Below, piece after piece: positions 1-6,746 of a stretch of 10,909 bases of DNA. A program made the translations under genes and the position numbers. The notes under the pieces are model-generated. The model was given only the letters and a program-made list of their open reading frames with translations. It did not search any database and was not told the DNA's origin. Position 1 is the first letter of the stretch. Each line of letters begins with the position of its first letter. Location: the NCBI GenBank assembly GCA_964614855.1, contig CAZTMX010000093.1, positions 1-10,909 on the forward strand, read 5' to 3'. The stretch is from CAWJHE01 sp964614855 (lineage in GTDB: Bacteria; Chloroflexota; Anaerolineae; Anaerolineales; UBA4823).

Positions 1-489
1 GGCGGCAAGCGTGAGTTTGTCAATTGGAGCGCGCCGATCATCCCGCTGGATGACCCGGGTGTGGGGGCGGTGTTGGGTCCGGGGGCGTGTACTGCGGTGG
101 CCAGCGGTGCAGTGGGAAACGGTATCTTTGTCTGGCCGGCAAACAATCACTTCCTCTCGGGGTTTGATTACAACCCGGGCGCCAATCACCCGGCGATTGA
201 TATTGACGGCGAAGAAGGCGACCCGGTGTACGCATCCGACAGCGGCGTGATCGTTTACGCAGGTTGGAACAGTTGGGGCTACGGCAATACCATCGTCATC
301 AACCACGGCAACGGCTGGCAGACCCTTTACGCCCATTTGAGCTCGATCTATGTGGGCTGTGGGCAGAGTGTTGTCCAGGGTGGGGTGATCGGAACCATCG
401 GCAATACCGGCAACTCAACAGGCTCGCACCTGCATTTTGAGATGATGCTTAGCGGGGTAAAGGTCAACCCCCACGATTATCTCAAGTAA
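1..489 (+). CDS. M23 family (LytM-type) metallopeptidase, C-terminal part
   Basis: The frame is open from base 1, so the gene starts upstream of the window and only its last 162 residues are seen; the first possible start (GTG at 61) is probably internal. The visible part is a LytM/M23 zinc peptidase domain, a family that cuts peptide bridges in murein or, when degenerate, regulates amidases. The zinc ligands are complete: H63 and D67 in NHPAID, and H145 in SHLHFE. H143 of that HxH motif and H112 in LYAHLSS match the catalytic histidines, so I expect an active enzyme. The run GNTGNSTGSHLHFE is typical of the family. Two cysteines, C30 and the one in VGCGQ, could form a disulfide, which would fit export. 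The signal peptide and any LysM or SH3 domains would lie outside the window. The following gene is convergent, with 55 bases between the stops and no clear terminator hairpin there. Confidence 0.93.
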   Translation, partial: GGKREFVNWSAPIIPLDDPGVGAVLGPGACTAVASGAVGNGIFVWPANNHFLSGFDYNPGANHPAIDIDGEEGDPVYASDSGVIVYAGWNSWGYGNTIVINHGNGWQTLYAHLSSIYVGCGQSVVQGGVIGTIGNTGNSTGSHLHFEMMLSGVKVNPHDYLK

Positions 490-544
490 AATTTGACAAG
501 CGTGATCCCAGACCCGCGTTGAGCCGTGTGACAGCCTGTGCAGA

Positions 545-1828
545 TCATAACCCGGCTGCCAGGAACGGCACCAGCATCTCCTCAGCGTGCAGACCGCCGT
601 GCCTGCCCACCAGGATGTTTTCTTTCTCTGACCACCATAAGTAGGCATCTCCGTTGGCGACGGCGATAATATCGCCCAGGCGGTCGGATAGGGACGGGTG
701 CTGCCGGCCGGGTCCAAAGAGTCCATAATTTGCCGTTTCAACCGAATCAAGGGTGGTGAATTTTCCCGGCCAGGTGCGGTCGATATACTCCCTGACTTTG
801 TCATATTGACCCGGTTTGGGGTAGAAGTAAGCCAGCCTGTTTTCGCCAGTGGGGGTCATATGCAGGCGCGCTGCCAGATCCGGGTGGTTGCGCAGCTCGT
901 AACCCGGGTCCGCCGGTGTGGTAATCTGCCCGTGGTCGGCGGTCAGCACCAGCAAGGTATCCCTGCGCAGCGCCGGGCTTAATTTTTCCAGCAGCAGGCG
1001 CTGCATGGCCTGGCTGAACTGGCCAAATTCAGCAGCGGTGCGCTCGTCATCCGGACCGTAGATATGCCCGAAATGATCCACCTCACCCCAATACACATAA
1101 CTATATAGCTTCTTTTCGGGCTCTCGTTCAATAAGTTTGCGCAGGTTCACCCATAAATCTGCCGGGGTGCGAAATCCCTGGATTTGCGCCTGGTGCAGCA
1201 GCATCTGGGACAATCCGGAGTGGGCGATGCTTTGATGCTGGAAGACATAAGTGGAGACACCCTGCTTTCCCAGGTGCCCTGCTAATGTCGGCAGGGAAAG
1301 GAATGTTTCTGGGTTAAAACCGGCGCGTTCCAGGCTGCCTACGTCATTTTTAAAGGAATTGGGGGTGTGCAAAATCGTATTGGCGATCACACCGTATTCT
1401 TTGAGCCACATTTCGTAGCCAGTGATGCCGTGCCTGGCAGCAGGCTGCCCGGTCCACAAGCTGGTCAGGGCTGCAGAGGTGGTGCTGGGGGTGATGGAGG
1501 TGACCGGAGCCAGGATCCCCTGGTCAGCCAGCTCCTGCCAGACAGGGGCTGTGCCGTCTGCCATCCAGCGCCGCAGCCGGTGCAGCGCCAGGGCGTCCAT
1601 CAGGATCAGTATGATGCGCCGGTAACCGACTTGCAAGGGATCGAGGATTTGCGGGATCAGCGGCGGCGCACCCAGCGCAGGGAGGTCAAAAAGCTTGCAG
1701 AGGCTGGCGGGGATATTCAGCAGGGATTGCCCGGCGTAGGCGGGAAAGGTGTAATCGCCAGCCAGGCCGTAATTTTCCTGCAGCTGTTGCGTGATCAAAG
1801 GAAGGAGCTTATCTGTCAAATCGGGCAT
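545..1828 (-). CDS. Alkaline phosphatase superfamily protein (type I phosphodiesterase / nucleotide pyrophosphatase-like)
   Basis: This 427-residue protein carries the two-metal site of the alkaline phosphatase superfamily (Phosphodiest family). D78 lies in LILMDAL. The nucleophile is T116 or T117 in TPSTTSAALTSLWTG. D251 and H255 lie in GEVDHFGHIYGPD, D298-H299 in LTADHGQ, and H410 in GRHGGLHAEEM. The order and spacing match nucleotide pyrophosphatase/phosphodiesterase relatives, which hydrolyse phosphodiester or phosphomonoester bonds. The real substrate cannot be read from sequence. There is no signal peptide or membrane segment, so it is probably cytoplasmic. The ATG at 1828 begins MPDLTDKLLP; the ribosome binding site is weak (AGAGAA about 5 nt upstream). 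It lies 105 bases downstream of the ABC binding-protein gene on the same strand, separated by a strong hairpin, so expression is probably mostly independent. A phosphoglycerate-mutase-like role is less likely but belongs to the same superfamily. Confidence 0.9.
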   Translation of the reverse strand: MPDLTDKLLPLITQQLQENYGLAGDYTFPAYAGQSLLNIPASLCKLFDLPALGAPPLIPQILDPLQVGYRRIILILMDALALHRLRRWMADGTAPVWQELADQGILAPVTSITPSTTSAALTSLWTGQPAARHGITGYEMWLKEYGVIANTILHTPNSFKNDVGSLERAGFNPETFLSLPTLAGHLGKQGVSTYVFQHQSIAHSGLSQMLLHQAQIQGFRTPADLWVNLRKLIEREPEKKLYSYVYWGEVDHFGHIYGPDDERTAAEFGQFSQAMQRLLLEKLSPALRRDTLLVLTADHGQITTPADPGYELRNHPDLAARLHMTPTGENRLAYFYPKPGQYDKVREYIDRTWPGKFTTLDSVETANYGLFGPGRQHPSLSDRLGDIIAVANGDAYLWWSEKENILVGRHGGLHAEEMLVPFLAAGL

Positions 1829-1865
1829 GGGGTTCTCTATGGGATTGGGTTCTTGGGCTTAACAA

Positions 1866-1895
1866 AGTGGAGCTGGCTGTAGTGCCAGCTCCACT
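1866..1895 (-). terminator. Hairpin terminator after the binding-protein gene
   Basis: A perfect 12-bp inverted repeat (AGTGGAGCTGGC and its complement) has a 6-nt loop. In the minus-strand transcript it is followed by UUUGUU, a short and imperfect U-run. It lies 38 bases past the stop of the ABC binding-protein gene and before the phosphodiesterase start, so it most likely ends the ABC operon transcript. Some readthrough is plausible given the poor U-tract. Confidence 0.75.
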
Positions 1896-1933
1896 ATTAC
1901 TTCTAGAGCTTACAAATCAGGGTATCCTCTGCT

Positions 1934-4384
1934 TTAGGGGAGAGCCGAGAGTTCGCCGGCGATCAGCTTGGCTTTGACATCTTCGAGTTCAGCCAGCAGT
2001 TCAGCCGGGACGAGGGATTCCAGTTCGTAGAAAGGCGCTAAACCGACGCCGCCATTTTCCAGTGTACCGACAATCACGCCGCCGGCAAAGGTTTCGTCCT
2101 GTACGGACTGGATGGCCTGGAACGTGGTTTTATCCATATTCTTCAAGACCGAGGTCAGGATGATGGAGGCGTAGTTGGGGGCGGTCAGGTACCAGTCGGA
2201 GTCAACACCGATGATATAGACGTTGCCGCGTTCCTGGGCTGCTGCAGCGGTGCCCAAGCCTACAGGGCCGGCGACGGGCATGATGATGTCCGCACCTTCG
2301 TCCATCAGGTTCTCACCCATGGTGCGTCCGTCATCGGCGCTTTCGAAGTTGCCGGTGAACAGACCTGTCTGGGTGGCGGGATCCCAACCCAAAGCCTGGA
2401 CGCTGGTGCCCTTGACTTCGTTGTAGTAATTCACGCCGAGTACAAAGCCGTCCATGAATACGGTAACCGGCGGGATTTGCAGACCGCCGAAGGTGCCGAC
2501 GACGCCGGTCTTGCTAACGCCGGCAGCCACGTAACCAGCCAGGAAACCGGCTTCCTGGGTGTTGAATACCTGTCCTACGACGTTGGGGAGCACCGGGTCG
2601 TAAGCATAGTCCACGATGGAGAACTTCTGATCGGGATTAGCAACAGCGGCAGCCTGAGTTGCATCACCCAGCAAGAAACCTACGGTGACGATCAGGTTAC
2701 AGCCTTCTTCGATGAAGGCGTTGATGTTCTTCTCGTAGTCAGTCTGCTGTTGTGATTCGAGGTATTTGCCTTCCGCACCAAGTTGTTCCATAGCGTCGGT
2801 GACGCCCTTCCAGGCAGTGGCGTTGAAGGACTTGTCGTCAATACCACCGGTATCGGTGACCTGGCAGGCCTTTACAGCCGGTTTGGGTGGTTCGGGGGTT
2901 TTGGTCGGTACAGGCGTGGGCAGCGGCGAAGTCAGCTGTTCAGCCAGGATGACATTAGCCTCTTCGTTGAGCGCACCCAGGGTGGTAGCCACATCGGCGC
3001 CGTCAGCGATGGCAGCCATGGCCTCGGTGACCTTGCTGCGGACGAAGTCATAACCAGGTACCGGGGGTTCGAATTTGCCGTAGGGCAGCAGATCGAAGGC
3101 GGTCTTGAAAGCCGGGTTTTCGGCAAAGTAATCGGTCAGACCTTCAGCAACGCTGGCGCGTACCGGGAAGTACTGGCTGGCGATGGTCCATTTGGCTTGG
3201 GCTTCGGTGCCGGTGTAGTATTTGACAAACAACCAGGCAGCCAATTCACCTTCGGGGGTGGATTTGGGGATGCTGACGCTGGCGCCGTAGATGTTGGTGG
3301 CGGGATCAGGGGTGGTGTGCGGCGGAGCGACAACGCCCCACTCAAAGCCAGCGCCTTCAGCAGCGGCATCGCCGTAGTAAGGCAGACCGGAGCTTGAGCC
3401 CATCGAGAAGAGCAGTTTGCCGGTGCCAAAATCGGTCTGGTCGCCGTAGTTTTCGGTGACGATGGTGGCGCAGCCTTCATCGATCAAGCCTTGTACAAAG
3501 GTCATGGCGTTGGCAGTGGCTTCGCTGTCATAGGTGAACTTGCTGGTGTTGTAATCGAAGATATCGCCGCCAAATGCAAAGGTCAGGCTGGCGAGGGTTG
3601 ATGCATCGTTTACATCGACTTCGAAACCGAGGGAACCCTCAACGGTGGCTTTGCTAAAGGGCTGTGCAGCGGCTGCGCAGGCCATTTCTTTAAATTCATC
3701 GGGTGTGGTGGGAGGACCTTCAAACCCGAGTTCCTTCAACCAATCCAGGTTGTAATACACAACTTCCATGGAGCGGTTGGGAGGAAAGCCGAGGCGGGCG
3801 TTGCCGTAGGTCGGGAAGATATCCTGAATCCAGAAACCGGGGAAGAAATCTTTCTGCTCTTCTTCGGACAGACCCCATTTGGGGCTGTCGACCATGCCGT
3901 TCATATCCACCAGGCCTTCAGCCAACTGGTAGGTGGCAGCCTGGTTCTGATAACCAACAACCAGCTGCGGTGCGTCGGCGGTGTTCAGTACAACCAACAT
4001 TTTGTTGAAGACATCATTGTAGCTGCCCTGGTAAGAGGCTTCCACAGTAATCCCCCACTCATTGGTGGCGTTGAACTCGCTGACGATTTCGTTCAGAGCT
4101 TCTTCACGAGCACCGCTGTGCTGGTGCCAGAAGATCACGGTCTGACCAGTCGGGTCTACGTCTGCCCAGGCGTCAGCTGGGGCTGCTGGCTCTGCCGGAG
4201 CGGCTGGTTCTGCCGGGGCGGCTGGTTCTGCCGGGGCGGCTGGTTCAGCGGGTGCTGCTGGCTCTGCCGGAGCGGCTGGTTCTGCGGGGGCGGCTGGTTC
4301 AGCTGGGGCGGGCTGGCAGGCGGATAGGATCATCGAAGCGATGACCAGGATTGCCAGCAGTAAAGACCATTGTTTTTTACTCAT
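1934..4384 (-). CDS. Two-module binding lipoprotein: family-1 ABC solute-binding module fused to a BMP/PnrA-like module
   Basis: The lipoprotein has 816 residues, about twice a normal binding protein. The start is ATG at 4384, backed by GGAGGAG nine bases upstream; an in-frame TTG at 4402 overlaps that site and is rejected. Residues 1-22 are a signal peptide ending in a LSAC lipobox, with C23 lipidated. Residues 28-69 are seven AEPAAP repeats forming a tether. Residues 74-482 are a family-1 (UgpB/MalE-type) solute-binding module that starts near VIFWHQHSG. Residues 486-505 are a Pro/Thr linker. Residues 506-816 are a BMP-family module (the PnrA nucleoside-binding family), with VTDTGGIDDKSFN at its start, GVDSDW at 726-731 and ILTSVLKNMD after it. 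No stop or frameshift separates the modules, and the second has no signal peptide of its own. The gene is third after two permease genes but also has its own predicted promoter. The family-1 module probably serves those permeases. The BMP ligand is inferred to be a nucleoside, unproven here. Confidence 0.93.
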   Translation of the reverse strand: MSKKQWSLLLAILVIASMILSACQPAPAEPAAPAEPAAPAEPAAPAEPAAPAEPAAPAEPAAPAEPAAPADAWADVDPTGQTVIFWHQHSGAREEALNEIVSEFNATNEWGITVEASYQGSYNDVFNKMLVVLNTADAPQLVVGYQNQAATYQLAEGLVDMNGMVDSPKWGLSEEEQKDFFPGFWIQDIFPTYGNARLGFPPNRSMEVVYYNLDWLKELGFEGPPTTPDEFKEMACAAAAQPFSKATVEGSLGFEVDVNDASTLASLTFAFGGDIFDYNTSKFTYDSEATANAMTFVQGLIDEGCATIVTENYGDQTDFGTGKLLFSMGSSSGLPYYGDAAAEGAGFEWGVVAPPHTTPDPATNIYGASVSIPKSTPEGELAAWLFVKYYTGTEAQAKWTIASQYFPVRASVAEGLTDYFAENPAFKTAFDLLPYGKFEPPVPGYDFVRSKVTEAMAAIADGADVATTLGALNEEANVILAEQLTSPLPTPVPTKTPEPPKPAVKACQVTDTGGIDDKSFNATAWKGVTDAMEQLGAEGKYLESQQQTDYEKNINAFIEEGCNLIVTVGFLLGDATQAAAVANPDQKFSIVDYAYDPVLPNVVGQVFNTQEAGFLAGYVAAGVSKTGVVGTFGGLQIPPVTVFMDGFVLGVNYYNEVKGTSVQALGWDPATQTGLFTGNFESADDGRTMGENLMDEGADIIMPVAGPVGLGTAAAAQERGNVYIIGVDSDWYLTAPNYASIILTSVLKNMDKTTFQAIQSVQDETFAGGVIVGTLENGGVGLAPFYELESLVPAELLAELEDVKAKLIAGELSALP
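2870..2929 (-). other. Interdomain Pro/Thr linker of the fused binding protein
   Basis: Residues S486 to K505 read SPLPTPVPTKTPEPPKPAVK. Low-complexity Pro/Thr stretches of this kind are normally found right after the lipidated cysteine of lipoproteins, between anchor and domain. Here one lies between two folded modules, just after the natural end of the first and just before the first strand of the BMP module (KACQVTDTGG). It marks the likely junction of two once separate genes. Confidence 0.8.
4178..4303 (-). repeat. Seven tandem 18-bp units encoding AEPAAP
   Basis: Seven in-frame 18-bp units code for residues 28-69 of the fused lipoprotein, each giving AEPAAP. The units differ at synonymous positions (for example TTCTGC, CTCTGC and TTCAGC variants on the plus strand), so the peptide is kept while the DNA drifts. 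The stretch lies five residues after the lipid-anchored cysteine and serves as a flexible or extended tether from the membrane. Copy number could vary between strains by slippage. Confidence 0.95.
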
Positions 4385-4393
4385 AGGAACTTT

Positions 4394-4400
4394 CTCCTCC
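4394..4400 (-). promoter_or_regulatory. Ribosome binding site that fixes the start of the fused lipoprotein
   Basis: The minus strand reads GGAGGAG here, nine bases before ATG at 4384. The alternative in-frame TTG at 4402 overlaps this motif, so it cannot use it. The ATG also gives a compact 22-residue lipoprotein signal peptide. Confidence 0.85.
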
Positions 4401-4509
4401 AAAGAAAATTTAAAATCGAATGAACTGTGGTACGGTTATTGAAAACGGCCCTAAAAATTGTGAGTGATCATCTCCTTTCTGGGGTTTTCAAGTATGAGCC
4501 ATCCCATTC

Positions 4510-4537
4510 ATGTTACAACCACATGTGGTTGTAACAT
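4510..4537. promoter_or_regulatory. Perfect 28-bp palindrome, candidate operator
   Basis: The half ATGTTACAACCACA is followed directly by its exact reverse complement, with no spacer. It lies in the 192-base gap between the second permease and the fused binding-protein gene. It starts about 7 bases downstream of a predicted minus-strand -10 box, so it would cover the transcription start and early leader, a classic repressor position. There is no hairpin loop of normal size and no T-run on either side, which argues against a terminator. Which regulator family binds it cannot be told from the sequence. Confidence 0.7.
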
Positions 4538-4543
4538 AGATAT

Positions 4544-4572
4544 ATTCTACTTCATTTGCCACGTACTTTCAA
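4544..4572 (-). promoter_or_regulatory. Predicted sigma-70 promoter for the fused binding-protein gene
   Basis: The minus strand reads TTGAAA (4567-4572), a 17-base spacer, then TAGAAT (4544-4549); each box is one mismatch from consensus. Transcription would start near 4537, at the edge of the 28-bp palindrome, giving a leader of about 150 bases before ATG 4384. It begins a few bases past the stop of the second permease gene, so the binding protein can be made in excess of the permeases. Confidence 0.6.
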
Positions 4573-4576
4573 TGGA

Positions 4577-5473
4577 TTACCCCTTCAAGCCTGTTGTGGC
4601 AATGCCTTCGGTGAACTGCTTTTGTGTCAGGAAATACAAGATCAGGATAGGGATCACGGTGATCACCGCCCCGGCCATTAGCAAGTGCGTTTCCGGTCCG
4701 GCCTCGGAGACAAAGGTCCACAAACCCACCATCAAGGGACGCCAGGTGTCCTTGGTTGTCACCAATAGGGGCCATAGGAAGGCATTCCAGGAGCCGATAA
4801 AAGCAAAGATCATCACCGTCATCACAGGAGCCTTGCTGATGGGTAGGACCACCTGGATTAGAAAGCGCAAATGGCTGGCGCCGTCCATCCGGGCTGCATC
4901 CCACAACTCATTTGGGATGGTGATAAAAAACTGCCTGAGCAGGAAGATGCTAAATGCATTCGCCATGAAGGGCACGGTTAGCGCAGCCAGCTTGTTCAGC
5001 CACGAACCGCCAGGCAGGGGAATGACATCGCCGCGAATGATTAAGAAACTGGGGATCATGGTCACCGATTCGGGGATCATCATGGTCGCCAGCAGCAAGG
5101 CAAAGATCAGGTCTCGGCCGAAGAATTTGATCCTGGCAAAGGCGTAACCAGCCAGGATGGAAGTAGTTAACAAGCCGGCCAGGGTGGTAAATGTGATGAT
5201 CACACTGTTTAAGAAGTACTTGGCAAACTTAGCCTGCCTCCATGCCTCTAGATAATTCTCAAACTGAGGCGTCTTGGGTATCCATACCTTGTTGATAGTT
5301 TCTCCCAGGGTCATAAAAGAGGTGGCCACCATCCAGTAAAAGGGCAGTACGGCTAAAACCGCACCCAGGATCAGCACCAGGTACATGATAATTCTGCCAA
5401 TGCTGATTGGCGGTTTATTCTGCATTTGTTTCTCGCCGGTTTTCTTTTCTACAACCTGGGCAATGTTAGCCAT
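4577..5473 (-). CDS. ABC sugar-type transporter permease (MalG/UgpE-like)
   Basis: This inner-membrane permease of the CUT1 (MalG/UgpE) type has 298 residues from ATG 5473, a normal length for the family. An upstream in-frame TTG (5491) would add MARRCS, but the ATG has AAGGTG a few bases before it and forms an ATGGCTAA overlap with the stop of the preceding permease, which suggests translational coupling. Roughly six hydrophobic segments are visible, beginning with IIMYLVLILGAVLAVLPFYW. The ATPase-docking EAA loop is at about residues 189-212 (ELWDAARMDGAS, then VVLP). The C-terminal QKQFTEGIATTGLKG is typical of MalG-like proteins. It pairs with the preceding permease to form the channel. 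The substrate cannot be read from it, though a carbohydrate or glycerol-phosphate-like compound is usual for the family. Confidence 0.95.
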   Translation of the reverse strand: MANIAQVVEKKTGEKQMQNKPPISIGRIIMYLVLILGAVLAVLPFYWMVATSFMTLGETINKVWIPKTPQFENYLEAWRQAKFAKYFLNSVIITFTTLAGLLTTSILAGYAFARIKFFGRDLIFALLLATMMIPESVTMIPSFLIIRGDVIPLPGGSWLNKLAALTVPFMANAFSIFLLRQFFITIPNELWDAARMDGASHLRFLIQVVLPISKAPVMTVMIFAFIGSWNAFLWPLLVTTKDTWRPLMVGLWTFVSEAGPETHLLMAGAVITVIPILILYFLTQKQFTEGIATTGLKG

Positions 5474-6644
5474 AGAACACCTTCTCGCCAAACACTTTGT
5501 TCTGAACGAATGTCAGAGCCAGAATGATAAGAAACAGCAAAATGGCCTGCGCGGCAGCATAACCGTACTGGTTGACTTTGTAGAATGTGTCGAAAATGGT
5601 CACGCTGGTGACATCAATCGTCCCTTGTGCAGACGGTACGCGCATGACATAAATGTGGTTGAAAGCCTTGAAGGTGCCGATAAAAGCAATCAAAGCCAGG
5701 TAAAAGGTCACCGGTGAAAGCAGCGGCAGGGTGATAAAGCGGAACAAATGCATCTTGGTCGCACCGTCGATCTCCGCCGCTTCATAAAGCTCGTTCGGGA
5801 TGGAGCCCAAACCGGCCAGGAAAATTACGGTGTTATAGCCCACATAAGTCCACACACCAAAAAGAGCCACGGATACAAGCGCAAGGCTGGGTCCAGCCAG
5901 AAAACCCTGTATATCTGGATTATTTAACAGGATGCTGGTGACGGACTTGGATTCAAAGAGCCATTTTTGTACGGGCAGGTTGAAGAACTCCAGGAATTGG
6001 TTGGCCAGGGATGTCTCACGCGGGCTAAATATGGTGCGGAACACCACAGCTGCAGCCACAACGGGGGTGATGTAGGGCAGGAAATACAGCATGCGAAAAA
6101 ACTCCTGGCCGCGTATCTTTTGGAAAAGGATAAACGCCAGCACCATCGCCAGCGCTAGTTCCGCAGGCACAGTGGAAAGCGCATAGAACAGGGTGATGGG
6201 CAGCGAGCTGAGGAAATCTTTGTCGCCGCTTGCCTGCATCCTTTCCCAGCCCATTGGAATAACCAGCCAGGCTGCAATCAGCAAGAAAGCAGCGCCAAAC
6301 TTGAGCAGCATGCTGCGGTTGCTGTGTGCCTTTAAAGCGCTGTCCCATGCCAGGTAAGCCAGGAAAAGCAGGACAAAGCCCACGACAAAGACCAGCGCTC
6401 CTGTCCAATCCCCGACGGCTTTGGTATAGTTATCCAGCCCAAGATACGCGCCTTTACGTACCTGCCACTTAAACAGGCTCATATAGATGGCATAGCCAAT
6501 TGGGAAAAAGCCAAATATGGAAATAATGGCAACTGCGGGTAGGATAAAGAGATAACCGGTAATATGTTCCTGGACATCGATCCAACGGATCTTCTTGCGG
6601 TGGTACTGTTGAGAGTTTGTTTGTGACGTTGCTGTTGCAGTCAA
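5466..6644 (-). CDS. ABC sugar-type transporter permease (MalF/UgpA-like) with an extra membrane insert
   Basis: This is the first gene of the minus-strand ABC operon, with 392 residues. The start is TTG at 6644, chosen because AAGGAGG stands six bases before it and the next in-frame ATG falls inside the first membrane region. The protein is a MalF/UgpA-type permease: the EAA loop is at about 285-310 (ELYEAAEIDGATKMHLFRFITLPL), and the first membrane segment (YLFILPAVAIISIFGFFPIGY) and the following SLFKW match the family. UgpA-like proteins usually have about 290-310 residues. The excess is an insert after GLDNYTKAV, with two further hydrophobic stretches at about 81-103 and 112-130, before the usual second helix (ITLFYALSTVPAELALAMVLA). 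This gives about eight predicted membrane helices. It overlaps the next permease gene by 8 bases. Confidence 0.94.
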   Translation of the reverse strand: MTATATSQTNSQQYHRKKIRWIDVQEHITGYLFILPAVAIISIFGFFPIGYAIYMSLFKWQVRKGAYLGLDNYTKAVGDWTGALVFVVGFVLLFLAYLAWDSALKAHSNRSMLLKFGAAFLLIAAWLVIPMGWERMQASGDKDFLSSLPITLFYALSTVPAELALAMVLAFILFQKIRGQEFFRMLYFLPYITPVVAAAVVFRTIFSPRETSLANQFLEFFNLPVQKWLFESKSVTSILLNNPDIQGFLAGPSLALVSVALFGVWTYVGYNTVIFLAGLGSIPNELYEAAEIDGATKMHLFRFITLPLLSPVTFYLALIAFIGTFKAFNHIYVMRVPSAQGTIDVTSVTIFDTFYKVNQYGYAAAQAILLFLIILALTFVQNKVFGEKVFYG

Positions 6645-6650
6645 CGATTA

Positions 6651-6657
6651 CCTCCTT
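6651..6657 (-). promoter_or_regulatory. Strong ribosome binding site supporting a TTG start
   Basis: The minus strand reads AAGGAGG, then six bases (TAATCG), then TTG of the MalF-like permease. The perfect match at normal spacing is the reason for accepting a non-ATG start. Confidence 0.85.
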
Positions 6658-6681
6658 ATTGTTGAAAGCCGTACGATCTAC

Positions 6682-6689
6682 AAACGTTT
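6682..6689. promoter_or_regulatory. Possible LacI-family operator core (AAACGTTT)
   Basis: The context CTACAAACGTTTTGAAAAC contains a perfect 8-bp palindrome centred on CG, the hallmark of LacI/GalR-type sites that often control sugar transporters. It lies in the leader of the MalF-like permease, about 50 bases after the predicted transcription start. The match is short and could be chance. Confidence 0.25.
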
Positions 6690-6746
6690 TGAAAACAATG
6701 GAACTTAATTGGTGAGACTTGAGAATGAACACGCTCCATCTATCCC

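Noticed and set aside
490..544. Terminator between the convergent peptidase and phosphodiesterase genes
   Set aside because: I could not find an inverted repeat followed by a T-run in this 55-base gap.
2783..3397. 204-codon plus-strand frame opposite the fused binding protein
   Set aside because: It is antisense to a well-supported coding region, its glycine-rich composition mirrors the codon bias of the real gene, and no ribosome binding site or known motif supports it.
4178..4303. Tandem repeats considered as a CRISPR array or regulatory repeat
   Set aside because: The units are contiguous 18-mers without spacers, keep the reading frame and code for a regular peptide.
4384..4509. Leader peptide ORFs or a riboswitch in the leader of the fused gene
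   Set aside because: Only 6-7 codon frames are present. The one with an AAGGAG motif has no spacing to its ATG, and I could not find a conserved riboswitch core.
4510..4537. 28-bp palindrome considered as a transcription terminator for the permeases
   Set aside because: There is no loop between the arms and no T-run after them on either strand, and a good promoter leads straight into it.
4464..5147. 227-codon open frame on the plus strand opposite the MalG-like permease
   Set aside because: It lies almost wholly antisense to a clear permease gene, has no recognisable domain, and its start falls in the regulatory gap. It is a shadow of a gene with few stops on the opposite strand.
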